Shown piece by piece: positions 43,506 through 56,058 of a DNA stretch of 64,000 nucleotides. Each line of letters opens with the position of its first letter. Position 1 is the first letter of the stretch. Source of the stretch: Cladorrhinum sp. PSN259. Taxonomy: Eukaryota; Ascomycota; Sordariomycetes; Sordariales; Podosporaceae. The notes beneath the pieces are model-generated. The model did not search any database, was not told where the DNA came from, and saw nothing but the letters and a program-made list of their open reading frames with translations. The stretch is taken from contig MU867130.1 of assembly GCA_033725935.1 (NCBI GenBank), forward strand, positions 1 through 64,000. Direction: 5' to 3'. Made by a program: the position numbers and the translations under genes.

Positions 43506-44579
43506 ATGTCATCATCACCTTCCTCCGACGCCTCTCTCCTCTGGTCAAAATCCACCTGGACGCCCATTTACTCCCCTGATACTTCCCCATCATCAACACT
43601 CCTCATCGGTTATCACAAACAATCCGTTCCCTATTTATCATCTGAGCTACATCATCATCACCCCTTACAAACTCTCTCAGTCTGGATCCCTCCGCCCTTT
43701 CACTCTGACGAACCCAATTCTTCACCAACTCCACCACCGCCCAATTACATACCCTCCTCCAGAAAAACAACTTGGATCGTCTACATCCACGGAGGCGCCT
43801 GGCGGGATCCCAAGATTGACGCCTCATCTTTCCACTCAACCGCCTTGTCCTTACTTTCATCATCATCCCCCTCCTCCTCTGATAAAAGTATTAGCGGCAT
43901 CATATCACTCAACTACCGACTTTCCGCCCACCCTTCTTCTTTTTCCCCCTCTTCTTCTTCCGACTTTCAAAACAACGCCAAGCACCCAGACCACATTTCC
44001 GACATCCTATCTGCTTTCTCATTTCTCGAAGAGCTCGGTATTGAGCCCACGGTAACGGTGGGACACTCGTGCGGCGCCACGTTGGCGTTTGAGTCCGTCA
44101 TGGACCCCGCCAGGTGGGGATTATCATCTGAAAGAAATACAACAAACAAAAAACCGGATGTGATTGTTGGCGTTAACGGGTTATACGACCTCGAAGGGTT
44201 CATCAAGAATCCGCCGGCGGGGTATGAGTCCCTACAAAAGCCGTACGAGGAGTTTGTAAAGGGCGCGTTTGGAGAGGATGAAAAAGTCTGGAGGGATGTG
44301 TGTCCGGCTAGTTGTCAGGGAAACTGGGGCAAAGAGTGGAATGGTGATGATAATAATAATAATAAACAAAAGAAAAAGGTGGTGTTGGTACAGAGTAGGG
44401 AGGACGGGTTGGTTCCTTATGAGCAGCTGGAGGGGTTGAAGAGACGGATTGTGGAAAAAGAAGAAGGGGTTATAGAGGTTGAGGAAGTTGATGGGACGGG
44501 GTGGGGGCAGCATGATGACGCTTGGAAGAGGGGGGATAAGTTGGCCGAGGTTTTGAGGGGGGTTTTGGGGGGTCTGTAA
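43506..44579 (+). CDS. BNA7: Kynurenine formamidase (arylformamidase)
   Basis: 357 residues, single exon, ATG at 43506. An alpha/beta hydrolase with the family's oxyanion motif YIHGGAWRDP (HGGAW at 95-99) and the nucleophile elbow GHSCGATLAFE (Ser188). A likely acid lies in QSREDGLVP (Asp300) and the base in GWGQHDDAW (His336). These match the fungal Bna7 enzymes that hydrolyse N-formyl-L-kynurenine to kynurenine in tryptophan breakdown and de novo NAD synthesis, probably in the cytosol. Compared with yeast it carries Ser/Pro-rich insertions (about residues 62-85, 117-128 and 141-155) and a short Asn/Lys run near 283-291. Convergent with ARG8, with 302 bp between the stops. Confidence 0.85.
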   Translation: MSSSPSSDASLLWSKSTWTPIYSPDTSPSSTLLIGYHKQSVPYLSSELHHHHPLQTLSVWIPPPFHSDEPNSSPTPPPPNYIPSSRKTTWIVYIHGGAWRDPKIDASSFHSTALSLLSSSSPSSSDKSISGIISLNYRLSAHPSSFSPSSSSDFQNNAKHPDHISDILSAFSFLEELGIEPTVTVGHSCGATLAFESVMDPARWGLSSERNTTNKKPDVIVGVNGLYDLEGFIKNPPAGYESLQKPYEEFVKGAFGEDEKVWRDVCPASCQGNWGKEWNGDDNNNNKQKKKVVLVQSREDGLVPYEQLEGLKRRIVEKEEGVIEVEEVDGTGWGQHDDAWKRGDKLAEVLRGVLGGL

Positions 44580-44881
44580 ATTATAGCTCTGGGTATCAAT
44601 GGTTAAAAAAAAGGAAATTGCTATTATGTGGTTCGGCAACCAGCTTTGAAAACGGTTGTTGTGAATACTCAAACAAGTGGGTGGTGAAAGTGTGTAGTAT
44701 CGTATAAAAAGTGACAGAGGCATTAAACATCACAAGACGAGATAAATAACCATTGTCAGGAATCTCCATTTTCAGACTCCCCAACTCCCCATACAGTGAC
44801 ATGAAATGTATAGACATAACCAAATGAAACAAAATATGTAAGAAAATACCACCCCATATCTACGGACTTGATCTTTTTTTA
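44580..44881. other. Convergent 3' intergenic gap (BNA7/ARG8)
   Basis: 302 bp shared by two converging genes, so their 3' untranslated regions may overlap. Confidence 0.7.
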
Positions 44882-46321
44882 TTACTCCCTCGTAACATCA
44901 AAAGCCTCCTCCAAGACCTTCAACCCTTCCGCAATCTCGCCCTCAGTAACCAACAAGCTCGGCACAAACCTCAGTGTATTAGTACCAGCGGTAATAACCA
45001 ACAGTCCCCTCTCCCTGGCAGCCTTTACAATCTTGGCTGGATCCTCAGTCAACTGCAGTCCCAAGATTAATCCCTTACCCCTGACCTCCTGGACCAACTG
45101 CGGGTACTTCGCCCTCAGCTTCTCGAACCCCTGCCTGAAGATATCGCCCTTGGCCTTGACGCCCTCCTGCAAGCTTGCGTCTGCAAGTCTCTCCACAATG
45201 TTACAAGCAACCCTGCAGGCCAACGGATTCCCACCGAAAGTAGTCCCGTGGTCGCCCACTTTGATCTTCTCGGCAACTTTTGCGTTTACGATGGTGGTGC
45301 CGATGGGGAACCCGTTGCCCAGCGCCTTTGCGGTCGTGAGAATATCGGGGTGTGCCTCCCTGGGCAGATGCCCGTGAGCCCACAGCTGGCCCGTCCGTCC
45401 CATGCCGCACTGGATCTCGTCGTAGTGAACCACCGCCCCGACCTCCCTCGCTCTCTTGGCTAAAGCAATCAGGAACTCGTCAGTAGCGGGCGTCACGCCG
45501 CCCTCGCCCTGGATCGGCTCGACAATGACGGAGCAGGTACTCTCGGTGATCAGCTCCTTTAAGCCTTCAACGTCATTGTACGTCCCGACCTTGAAACCGG
45601 GCACCATGGGCGCGAAGGGGGCTTGGTACTTTGGGTTGGGCGTGGCGGTCAGGGAGCCCATGGTTCGTCCGTGAAAGGCGTTTTTGAACGACACGATTTC
45701 GGTTTTCTGGCCTGAAGGGTCGAGGATCTTGCCGACCTTGCGGCCGAATTTGATCCCCGCCTCGTTGGCCTCTGACCCGGAGTTGCAGATGAACACCGCC
45801 GAGGCGTCGTGCATGCCTCCCGAGGATAGAGTTTTTTCGACCAAGAGTTTGGAGAGGGCTCCGGTCCAGGGGTTGTAGTAGAGATTCGAAGCGTGCACGA
45901 GAAGTTGGGACTTGAATGGCAAAAAAGGTCAGTGAAGGTGAGAGAGAGGAAGAGGAAAAGGAAGGAAAGGCGGAGACTGTACCTGTTCAGCAAGAATCTT
46001 AGCCATCTCAGGATCGCAGTGCCCCAGAGAGTTTACAGCAATACCGGCGGTGAAATCGAGATACTTTCTGTCTTCGATGTCCCAGAGGTAAGATCCCTGG
46101 CCCTTGACGAAGACGGGGGGAGGGCGGGAGTAGGTCGCCACCATGTAGGGCGCATGTTCAGCTACTAGACGGGCGCTAGCTGAGTCTTCTGTTGGGTCTG
46201 GGTTGGGAAGAGAAGAAGATGAATAAAAACGGGCGGCAATTCTGGGTGTTGCTTTCTTCGTCGTCGTCCTAATTGCCGGGCGGGCGACGGCGGCGAGCCG
46301 CAGGGAAGCTCGGAAGGCCAT
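44882..46321 (-). CDS. ARG8: Acetylornithine aminotransferase, mitochondrial
   Basis: Two exons (46321-45983 and 45910-44882) with a 72-nt intron, 455 residues. The N-terminus MAFRASLRLAAVARPAIRTT is Arg/Ala-rich without acidic residues, a good mitochondrial presequence. Class-III aminotransferase landmarks follow: DFTAGIAVNSLGH, CNSGSEANEAGIKFGRK, FHGRTMGSLTAT, IVEPIQGEGGV, the PLP-contacting Asp in YDEIQCGMGRTG, the PLP-binding Lys in TTAKALGNGFPIG, and GTTFGGNPLAC. The GRTGQLWAH stretch and overall length match acetylornithine aminotransferase rather than ornithine or GABA aminotransferase. It makes N-acetylornithine from the semialdehyde in arginine synthesis. Same strand as GAD1, 1 kb downstream of it. 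Confidence 0.92.
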
Positions 46322-47322
46322 CTATTAATATTTTTTGGGGTGGAGGGAGTGGCTTCAAAAAAACCGTTTGACTGAGGTGAAAAAAACAGATTAAAAAAAC
46401 TCTAAAATCGCGCCTGGCCTGCAAGCAATTGAGTTTTTTTTTTGTGCTTTTTGTGAGTGCTTCCCTGCTGATCCCACGCAAATGCAATTGACAGATTCTG
46501 AAATCTGCGAAATTCAATTGCTGTACGAGAGATATACGGGGAGGTTTTTATGTCAACAAAAGGTGAGTCGAAAAAAAAAAAAAGAGTCATTCAACCCATG
46601 ACGAAACTGAATCACACACCCCGGACAAGCGATGTCGGCGGGCCCTCCAGGTTTTGAGTAGCATTTTCAGGAGCCCCGCCACTTTTCACAAGAGCTCCAA
46701 TCCATGTCTCGCTTGTCGAATGATTTGGTCATCAAGGTTCTCAATTGGGGTTATTTGACGAATGAGAAGCCAAGGATGCATCTGATAAATTTTGACGGGT
46801 CTTTATCTAATCAATCTCATCTCCCGCATGAGTGGGCAAACGCATGAAGCTATCAAGAGGTTTTCTTCAGCGGTGTAAAGGGGCTGTCTTCTGTATGTAC
46901 GAAGGATATAAGGATTTCATGCAAGATGCGAGGTGATGCGAGGTGATGCGAGGTGATGCAAGGTATGTAGATCCAAATCAAGCCAAATGCTTCAAATGTA
47001 TGCGCTTTTTACAATGACATGAATGAATATTATCGAACCGAGAAGTGAGTCACACAACACAATCCAACGAAACACATCTCCAAGCCGTATATTGGAACCC
47101 TTAAAGAAAACTGAAATAACCCCACGCTTTGGAAGAAACGCCTGCTCATGAATTCATGATGGGCATGCAATCCTCAGCGTCAGAAGCTGCTGACCATCAG
47201 GAAGCTCCAAGCTGAGAGAAGCTTTCTTCTCCTTACCAACCGTGTACGTCTCGATTGTCTTCCCACTAGCGACACCATTTGGCCGCGGCGTCTCAGCTCT
47301 AATAGCTCGCTCGTGGCGGTGG
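46322..47322. other. Intergenic DNA between GAD1 3' end and ARG8 5' end
   Basis: No gene is supported. It includes a 10-bp tandem repeat at 46925-46964. The upstream region of ARG8 shows no obvious arginine-attenuator-type small open frame. Confidence 0.6.
46925..46964 (+). repeat. 10-bp tandem repeat GATGCGAGGT, four units
   Basis: Three perfect units and one with a single change (GATGCAAGGT). Confidence 0.95.
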
Positions 47323-49073
47323 CTAGCAGATAGCGTGAGTCTTGCCGGTTTTCCCCTGAAGGGAGTGTTTTTCCTTCTGTTTGTGTGGTCAGCATCGAGT
47401 TTTTTTCCTTTACAAATCAAAACAGCAGAGATGGTATCACAGGACCTTACCCGATATTTGGGGTGATTGTGTGTAGCCTTGGCGCTGGCTGTGTGGTGCT
47501 TGTGAATGAATTCTTCTTGCTTCTTGATGCTATCCTTGTCCATCTGGTTAAGAAGTTGCTGACATAAATTGATGTCGGTGATCAGATTGTCGCATCTGCT
47601 ACGGGTAAAGTCCTCCCGAACAACCACACGAAGCATCTTCAAATTTTTAGTATGAGGAGCCATCGTGTACGCTGGTACGACCCATCCGCGGACACGGAGC
47701 TGGTGGGCAAGGGCAAATTCGTCGTAGTTACGATCTTCTTGAGGAGCCAAGCGGAAAGCGACAAGCGGCAGACCTTCACCGTTCTTCTTGGACATGATGA
47801 TGAAGCCAAGTGCTTCAAGAGAGTCGGAGAGGTAATTGGCAGTCCTTGTCAGGTTGCTCATGATGGCGCGATACCCATGCTTGCCGAGTCTGATGAGCTG
47901 ATAGTACTGGCCAATGACTTGGCTGGCACCCTTGCTAAAGTTCAACGTGAACGAAGCTTGGTCTGCTCCCAAGTAATTGATGTTGAAGACGAGTTCTGTG
48001 GGGAGGTATTCGGCGCTGCGCCAGACAACCCAGCCGACACCGGGGTACACGAGGCCGTACTGTCTTATTGTTAGAGATGGCCAGGATAGAAGTAATACTA
48101 GTAACTGACCTTGTGCCCAGACACATTGATAGAAACAACATGTTCCAGTCTGAAATCCCACTCCAAATCTGGCATGACGAAAGGAGCAACAAAGCCGCCA
48201 CTGGCAGCGTCAACATGAATAGGGGTGTTGAGGCCTTTCTCCGTCAAAAGATCATTGACGGCCTTGACATCCTCATACTCGCCCGTATAAGTCGTGCCCA
48301 GGATGGCGCAAATACCAATAGTATTCTCGTCAACAAGGGCGACGGTCTCTTCTGGGTCAATGACATAACGCTCCTCGGTGCAGTAGACGAGCTTTTCCTC
48401 AACCTCAAAGTAGCGCGCGGCCTTCTCCCAGCATACCTGAACTGCAGAAGACATGACAATGTTGGGTCTGTCGACGGGCTTACCCTCGGCTAACCTCTTG
48501 TTCTTCCAGCGCTTCTTCATGGCGAGTACCGCGAGCATGATAGCCTCGGAGCTACCTACACACGAGGTTCCGATGCCGCCGGCGTTGCTCTCAACACCCG
48601 TTGGTGCATGGAACAGGCGGCCGATCATGGATACACATCGGTTCTGGATGTCTGCTGACTGTGGGTATTCTTCATAGTCGATGAAGTTTTTCGAGAAGGA
48701 CTCGGCCATCAACTTTTCTGCTTCTTCTTCCATGTATGTCGTGACGAAGGAGGCCAAGCTAAGCAAAGCCAAGGTTAGCCTTCCACATACAATGATGCAA
48801 TAGCCAGCCAGCTCGGCCGAGAAAGACTCACTTCAGCATTGGGTTGCCGTCAAGACTGAGGTCATCTTTGATCATGCGGTAGGCGACTTCTTTGGGCATC
48901 TCGGTCTCGGGCATCTCATACTTGGGGAGATCCTTTGCGGCAAACTTGGAGCCATAGACGCTAGTGGTGAAGCTGTCTTGATCGTTGACGAGCTGAAGGT
49001 GGGCCTTCTTGACGCCCTCGACGAGCTTCGAGTTGACCTCGTTCTCGTCGGGGATTGTTGCGAGATGTACCAT
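47323..49073 (-). CDS. GAD1: Glutamate decarboxylase
   Basis: Four exons (49073-48832, 48758-48110, 48059-47451, 47376-47323) give 517 residues. Introns are 73, 50 and 74 nt, all GT-AG with phase kept. PLP-dependent group-II decarboxylase: DGNPMLNLASFVTTYMEEEA crosses intron 1; NAGGIGTSCVGSSEAIMLAV; HVDAASGGFVAPF with the PLP Asp; and SINVSGHK/YGLVYPGVGW, in which the PLP-binding Lys (residue 297) is the last codon of exon 2. The spliced C-terminus is KEKHSLQGKTGKTHAIC. It converts glutamate to GABA and CO2, the entry to the GABA shunt, probably in the cytosol. Intron 3 is open in frame. If retained, the protein would run on to 47154 with a different 98-residue tail. Confidence 0.92.
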
Positions 49074-52000
49074 GGTGGGCAGTGGGAGGTGGAAGAGCGG
49101 TGGATATCAACTAGACAGTAAAACAGATGGGAACTGGAGTCTGAGGGTTTTTATAGACGGGTCAGTCCTGTCCAACGTGCTCTTCTTTTGGGCTGCTACA
49201 CGGCATGCTGCACGTACTTCTTTGTCAGCTCTAGCTCCAGCCCCAAGCTCCAGCTCCAGGCGGCAGTGTAAGTAACACGGAAAAAACATGGTGAGCTGTT
49301 TCCACGGATATGCATCTCATGATTCCAATGTCCCGGGGACTACGGATAGAAATTGGCATAACGGGGAATGAAAGCACTGACCGGTTTGGACAGATCTGAG
49401 CCACCTCCTTGGTGAAGGGGAAACTCAAAGAATTGGTAGGTGAGGGGAAAAGAGGGAAGGAACCAGAAGTTCTCGATCGCTGGGTGGCCGTGGTGGTGCC
49501 AGGTGGGGGAAGGCAACCTCGATCCAACCAAATCCGTAGAAGGAAGGAGGGGTTGACGAAAACAGCTGTTCGCATTTTGGCCCATCCAATGTCCAATGTT
49601 CTCTACACGTGTAGTCTAGCTTCGTCCGGGTTCCATCTCATGCAGCTTTCCGCAAAGCTTGTCGTTTTGCAGCAGCTTGTCTTTTTCCAAAGAGGGCGAA
49701 TCAGGAGATGTACCTCAGCATCCCGCGCGTGCCTGTTTACCCCCGCATCCCCATTGACAAGTTCCATAGTCTCTCAGAGACGTCGTGTTTCCCGGTTTCA
49801 CGTCCATATCTGTAGTTTGGAAATGCCGCTCTAATCTCATCATGAATTACCATCTGTTGTGTTGCGAGTTGTCAGTTACCTAGTTGCATCTCTGGTGTCG
49901 TCCCAACAGCTGCTGCTGCGAAGGGGTATGACATCATCGCTGGGCTCGGCCGACCGTTTTTCCATTGCTGCCTTATTTGCATTGAGACTCCAATCCTTGA
50001 GGGCCAAAAGATGTTTCAATTACATCTTATTTTTTTGGCCCAAAAACAAGAATTCTTATTGTCGGTGAAAAAGCGCATGCTTCTGTGGCTGGGTCTCACG
50101 CATGGTTCGATCTTGGACGTGGAATCACCTTTTCGCTTCACTCCTCCTTTTTCGGTTAACTTGTTCCCCGATAAACCACCTAAAAGTTCGAAATGGCATG
50201 TAACATCGCCACAGGGCAGGAATTCCAACTACTCGGGGCAGAGCAGTGCCCCTTTCCAAAACTTTTGTTGTTTTCTCCAACGTTCCACTATCGTCTGTAG
50301 GACAGGTGTTAGTACTGCAGCGGACAAGAGAGGTCTTTCGTATTCCCCCTTTTTTCCTCGGTCTTGGTTTGTTATTCCCCTTTTTCATGGATTCTTAGCA
50401 TACCGATAGTGCACATTCACTGAAATCCCCTTCTTTGAGACTTTGCCTTTCCCTCAACATCAACATCCAGTATCGAGTTGCGAATAATAATGCCAACGGA
50501 TAATAGAATCCGAAACTTATATATCTTCTCTTCTCTTCCCCTCATACGGCAGTTAATCCCTTGGATTGGTACACATTCTTTGAAGTCCGATCGCGTCAAA
50601 CCAGGAACCTACTGGATAAGTCTTCTTCTTTTCCCGGAGACAGTTATCCTCACTCTCTACGCAAAATAACCTCGAGTAAATCAACCTGCCTCCCAGATTT
50701 CTATCTAGTGACTTGGAAATTGATCACCGCAGATAGACCACGTATACAATCTAATGCTTAAACGTTTATTAGCTCGGTACATGTCCCATGAAACCAAGGA
50801 CAGAAACAAGGTGTGGAGGTCGATTGAAAAAATGCAAACAAAACTAAAACCGCAAGGTTGGAATATGGCACGTGTTAGAAGGAATTGCCTATATAGGTCG
50901 GATATCCAGGATACAGAGAAAGGAGTCAGGGATGCATCAACGGAAGCCGAGCAGGCGTACAAACAAGTGAAAATGGGCATAGAAAAATGTAAATTAGCCA
51001 TGTATTGTCATTTTTATGCCTTCCTATACTCTTTAGGGTGTATGTAGATTTATGGTTGCATTGTAAGATTCTGCTCAAGAAGAACTCTGACCTGTAATAC
51101 GGATATAATTCAAAACTGGGGGATGAGATGGGGGGTCTTTCCTATGTAGGTACATACATGTACTAGTATGTTTTTATGTCTAGCATATGTACCGGGTATG
51201 AGTTCTTAGTGTTCTTACGTTGCCGATTATCAGCCGCTGGTAGTACCGGCTCTTTGGGGTTTGGTTATGATATATGCTTGTTTCCCTCCATGAAGAGGGA
51301 ATTCTTCTTTTTCAATTATGTAGGATCGCCTTCTCGAAGTGATGGATGCCGTACTCGTTTCAAGCTTTCAAATCTGGGTTTAGAGCTGTGTATACGAGTG
51401 ATATCCGTTGAATTTAGATGTCCTCTTCATATATAAAGCTTCACTAGAGATTATGAATGCTTGATATCCAATGAAGGTATGAGAAATGATGTTTGGCTTT
51501 CCTTTAAATACTCACCTTTCGGTTTACTTCGCTGCAAATTTAGTCAGTATTGAGAAATGCAATTCAAAAAAAGTAAGATCCAACCCCAAGTTCCGTGGTA
51601 CTTCAGGCTATCGTACACCCTGAATTTGTTTATAATTGGCAGTCAACGATTATACATTCTTCATACGCACCAGAAGAGCAATCAATCAACGTCACGGCGG
51701 TGAGTCATGTCACGGGTTCCGTCTAACTAGTTCTCACATGCAGACTACTATTAGCGATTCTAGATACATAGCCGGACAATCCGACTCACGACCGGCCGGA
51801 TTCGGCGAATACAAAACACCTCCAGGCTCTCACACAGGTTAGTTTAGCCAAAGACCGAGCGAACACCGGCTCGGTTGAGCTAGGGCTGAATCACAATGAA
51901 TCACAATGAAATACCCCCTGCTGAAACGGCGAGATATAATCGGTAATCTTGCCGAAAGTATACCGAGACTGTGTAACCTGACAATGCGCACTGGCAGATG

Positions 52001-52269
52001 TCACGGGCCAGGCGGTTTGAGCTATTTCCGCTTTCGGGCCACTGCGTAGGTGAGTAGGCGGGTCGGTAGGTACCGGTCAGTGAGGATCTGGTGATATACA
52101 TGAAGAACAAAGAAACGAGCATCGAGTCATGGGGTTTTAAAGCTTCAACCTCACCTTCAGCTTCGCGGCGAATATTGAGCTTCATCAAGCCATCAAAATC
52201 AGCTGAAAAACAACATCAAAGAGCATCGCAACCATCGAGCATCGATCCAACTCTCCTAGAGGAAGAAAA
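49074..52269. other. 3.2-kb divergent intergenic region (GAD1 / monooxygenase)
   Basis: Upstream of both flanking genes. Short open frames (for example 97 codons at 50754, plus strand) lack recognisable features. No RNA gene was seen. Confidence 0.55.
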
Positions 52270-53772
52270 ATGGCATCAAACCTCCCAATCACACCCACCT
52301 CGCCAACATCACCCAACAACAAGAACAAAACTCCTCCCTCCTCCCCCACCTCACCAAGAACCCACTACTCCCCAACCGCATCCTCCTCCCCCTCCAAATC
52401 AGGCAAACCCCCCAGAATAGCCATAATCGGCGCCGGCCCCGCAGGGACCCTCCTCGCCCGTCTCCTCACCCTCTCCAACATCCCGTACACCCTCTATGAA
52501 TCCGACGCCAGTCCAAACTACCGCTCTCAAGGCGGCACCCTAGACCTACACACCTCCACAGGCCTCCTCGCGCTCAAACGCGCCAACCTCTTCGACGAGT
52601 TTCTCAAATACGCCCGGTACGACGGCGATCACCTCCAGATTACGGACCACAACCTCAAAGTATTCCTAAAACACGTAGGAGCAGAAAACAAGGACGGCCC
52701 GGGAGTCAAGCAGGCACGTCCCGAAATCGACCGCGCGAGACTAAGGCAGTTGCTCACTGAATCCGTTCCTGCCGAGAACATCGTATGGGGTGCCAAATTA
52801 AAGAGCTTGAAGAAGGAAGTGAGGGAAGGCACGTGGAGGATCAGTTTTGAGGGTGATGATAGGGAGAGCGAAGGAGGCTTCGCCCTCGTAGTGGGCGCCG
52901 ATGGTGCTTTTTCCAAAGTCAGAAGTACGGTTCTGAGCGCCAAGAGGCCTGATTTTGTGGGTATAGGCATCTATGACATGGTCATCCCTAATGCGGAACA
53001 TAATGCGCCTGAGGTGTCCAAAGCGGTGAATAGGGGTAATATCTTTGCTCACAAGGAAGGGATAAGGGTTGCGGTGCAGCAGTTGGGCGATGGGAGCATG
53101 GGAATTTATGTGTTGTTCAGGACTGAGAGGAGTGACTGGGCTGAGAGGGTAGGGTTTGATACCGAAGATTCGGAAGAGGTGAAGAAGACGTTGTTGGGGA
53201 AAGGTGGGTTATTGGATGGGTGGGCGGTTACTTTGAGACAGGCGATTGAACGGTGTGAAGGAAAAGTGACCACAAGGTCGTTGTATCAGTTGCCGGTTGG
53301 GTTCAGGTGGGAACATGTGCCTGGTGTTACGCTTGTCGGAGACGCAGCACACTTGATGACACCCTACTCCGGAGAAGGGGTGAATGTGGCCTTGGAGGAC
53401 TCCATGAGGCTCGCACAGGGAATTGTGGATGCAGTGAGAGGAAACGGAGGAGGGAGAGTCCTGGTGGATGTGTTGGACAACGCGGTTAGGGAGTTCGAGG
53501 GAGAGATGTGGGTGAGGTCTGAGAAGGTGGCGAGGTTGACGGATGAACTGACCAAGTTATGGTGAGTTAACCGCCTTTCTCCCACAATCCGAAAGATTTT
53601 GGTTGATCTAGAACTGACCGATGATAGGATGTTTACGCCTGACACACCCGGTTCAGTCATCGCAAAGACAACGGCGTTGAATGTAAAGTTCCATACGTCG
53701 CCTATCATGCAACCGCTTGCTACAGTTGGTGTTCATGCTTGGGTGGCGTGGAAGAACTTGACAGGTTGGTGA
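52270..53772 (+). CDS. FAD-dependent monooxygenase (aromatic hydroxylase / TetX-like fold)
   Basis: Two exons (52270-53561 and 53628-53772, 66-nt intron) encode 478 residues. A Ser/Thr/Pro/Asn-rich N-terminal extension of ~48 residues precedes the Rossmann FAD motif IAIIGAGPAGTLLARLL (GxGxxG at 54-59). Other class landmarks are the FAD-contacting RSQGGTLDLH, the DG motif VGADGAFSKVRSTV, and the GD motif LVGDAAHLMTPYSGEGVNVA (~355-374). This is a group A flavoprotein hydroxylase using NAD(P)H and oxygen. It is closest in layout to the fungal monooxygenases related to tetracycline-modifying TetX. The substrate is unknown. No other biosynthetic-cluster gene lies nearby, which argues for a housekeeping or detoxifying role. 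Confidence 0.85.
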
Positions 53773-56058
53773 ATAGTTGAAGCTCGTATATATCTATCTT
53801 CAAACGAAGCACAGGGTTGCCTGTACACATTGTGAGCGGGTACGTCATGAAGCGGACAGAGCATGGAATATCCCTTGACAAACAAACAATAACAGCTGTT
53901 GTGGCTTGGGAACTTCCTGGCCATCAAACGACGGCCCGTATGATTGATACACCAGTATCGTTAGGCAGAAGACAACCAGTGAGGAACAGGAAGCGGTTAA
54001 AAAAAGAACCGGGAGTTGTTTGCCAGATCGGAAGCCGGAATTAGCCATCTCGCTAAAATGATTCTAGAATGCCAATTCTGCTGTGCCAGAAGCAGCAAAC
54101 AAAATTGAAGATTACTCCGACGATCAGGATCTCAATGCCACCCCCCAGCTTGCCCAGATTTCGTTAGGCAGCGGGATCTTTGTCGATCTCCCGAGCGGTA
54201 TTAATCTCAATCGGGGGTGGAGCATCGATGTTGTCAGACACCAAGTGGCAAGAATAAATCACGGAAAATCCGATCCAAGTACGAATTAATTAAATGGTTG
54301 GCAGGCAGAATTCACATGTTGTTACCAGTGGGCAATTGGGGGAACAAAAACCTCCAAAAGAAGGTTTGACGCCATGACATCACAATATACGTGGCTGCCA
54401 ATGGGAACCCCGCATTGTAACTGCACTCAATGAGAGAAGGCATAACCGCCCCTCCTGATCCCAGGTCCTTATCAGAGGTTGAGGAGCACCTTCCTGACTT
54501 TGAGTATACCTAAAGGTTAATTGCAACAGATTTAATGCGATGCCAAGGAGCGATACGAGGATCTTTTTTGTTGTCGTTGTACGCCGCTGCGCTGGAACAG
54601 TAAAATGGTGTACACTCTGATGAGTAATATCCAATTGATTTCAAGAGGTCATCATGGCGAGCCAACAAAGCATGTGAAAAACCGGGAAGTATCCGTATGT
54701 AGATTTGGAACAGACAGATGTGATCCCAGATTCACAAACAATAAAACAACGAAAAATTCAAAGACCCAAGTGATCTGTAACATCGGGCGCATTGCCGAGG
54801 ATTGAGATCCAAGATGAGAGATGAAGGGTGAAGGCTCACCCCCGTGGGGCAAATGCACCCTGCCCCGGGGGTCTAGACGCAGCGGGCGGGCCACAACGGC
54901 TGAGTCCGTATCTCAAACGACAATCTGGGGGGCAGTTTGCTATAATCTGCAAATAAAAAAAAGATGAATAAGTGCCCACTTGGCTCAGCAGACAAACATC
55001 ACCTTGAATCATCAGGCGAACTTGGAGAGAAAGGGCTCGACTCAGAAGAAAGAAAATAAAAACAGGGGAAAGCAGCCTGCTGACTACCAAGTCACGTGAA
55101 TTTCCCTTTGATAGTTCGATGGGCCAAAACTGACCAATCCCAAAGCACCTGCTTAAGCTGCTGTGAGAAGAGAGAAGCCTCCTCTTCTGCTGTCGTCGCT
55201 GGACATCCTCCCTTCCAGCCCAACGTTCCCATCAGCGGAAAAGCGAGAGTTGTCGCTTCGTGAGGTCTGGGGGTTTGTCCAAAAAATAAATAATTCAAGG
55301 GTCCTTTTCTTTGTGGCTTGCGCTTCCATTCTACCTTAATCCTGGGACCCATTCTCCCTTTCTAGGTACCAGGTACCGCTGCATGTGTTGTTTTTCAGAT
55401 TCTTTTCTTCCTCGTACAACATCCATCCGTCGCCCGGCGTCGATCGACCTTCTCTGCCCTTCCCCGCCCGAGCGAAAAGCCGCGAGGCATTCCACAAAAA
55501 CCTTCTTCGGCATCAACCCGTAACGCAAGTCGCTGCTTCCCGCCTGTTATAGTGTCTTCCCAGAAGAACCATCACAGCCGGTATCTCGGCCCACTTCCGA
55601 GTTCTGTCCACCATCCTCGCCCTGCAGCGTGCCCCCGCCCGTCCGCGACAAGTCACAACGGCGCACCCGACCCGAGGATAATTACCGTACGGTATTAAGG
55701 TAACAAGGTAGTAGAGGGAAGGAAAGGAAAAGAGAAAAAGTTGTGGTACCAGCACATCAGCAGCACTCTCGGCGCCAGCGATAGCAGCAAGCGACCTACA
55801 TTACACACAACCTACGGCCCCCCCCCCCCCCCAGCCAAAATCAAAAGTCGTAGCGTGCCCAGGTCAAGTGTAGGGCCTATGCAAATCGATCGTCTTTCGG
55901 TTGCACCGCCCTGCGACCTCTGCGACCTGATTCGCCCAATTCGGTCAAACTCCTTCACTGCCGCTCCCGCACCATTTCCCGCACCCCATTCTTTCCCAAA
56001 GTTTCCGTAAGCTGCAACACCAAATCCTCAACTTGGCAGGAGCCATACCACAGCAACC
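53773..56058. other. Intergenic region upstream of PBP1
   Basis: No gene is supported. The last ~700 bases are C-rich (C run at 55819-55832) and probably include promoter and leader of the next gene. Confidence 0.55.

Noticed and set aside
47154..47322. Extended glutamate decarboxylase C-terminus as the main product
   Set aside because: A consensus intron and a family-like GKTHAIC end favour the spliced form; kept only as a possible isoform.
50754..51047. 97-codon open frame in the GAD1/monooxygenase gap
   Set aside because: No motif, no Kozak-like context and no splice partner; length is within chance for the region.
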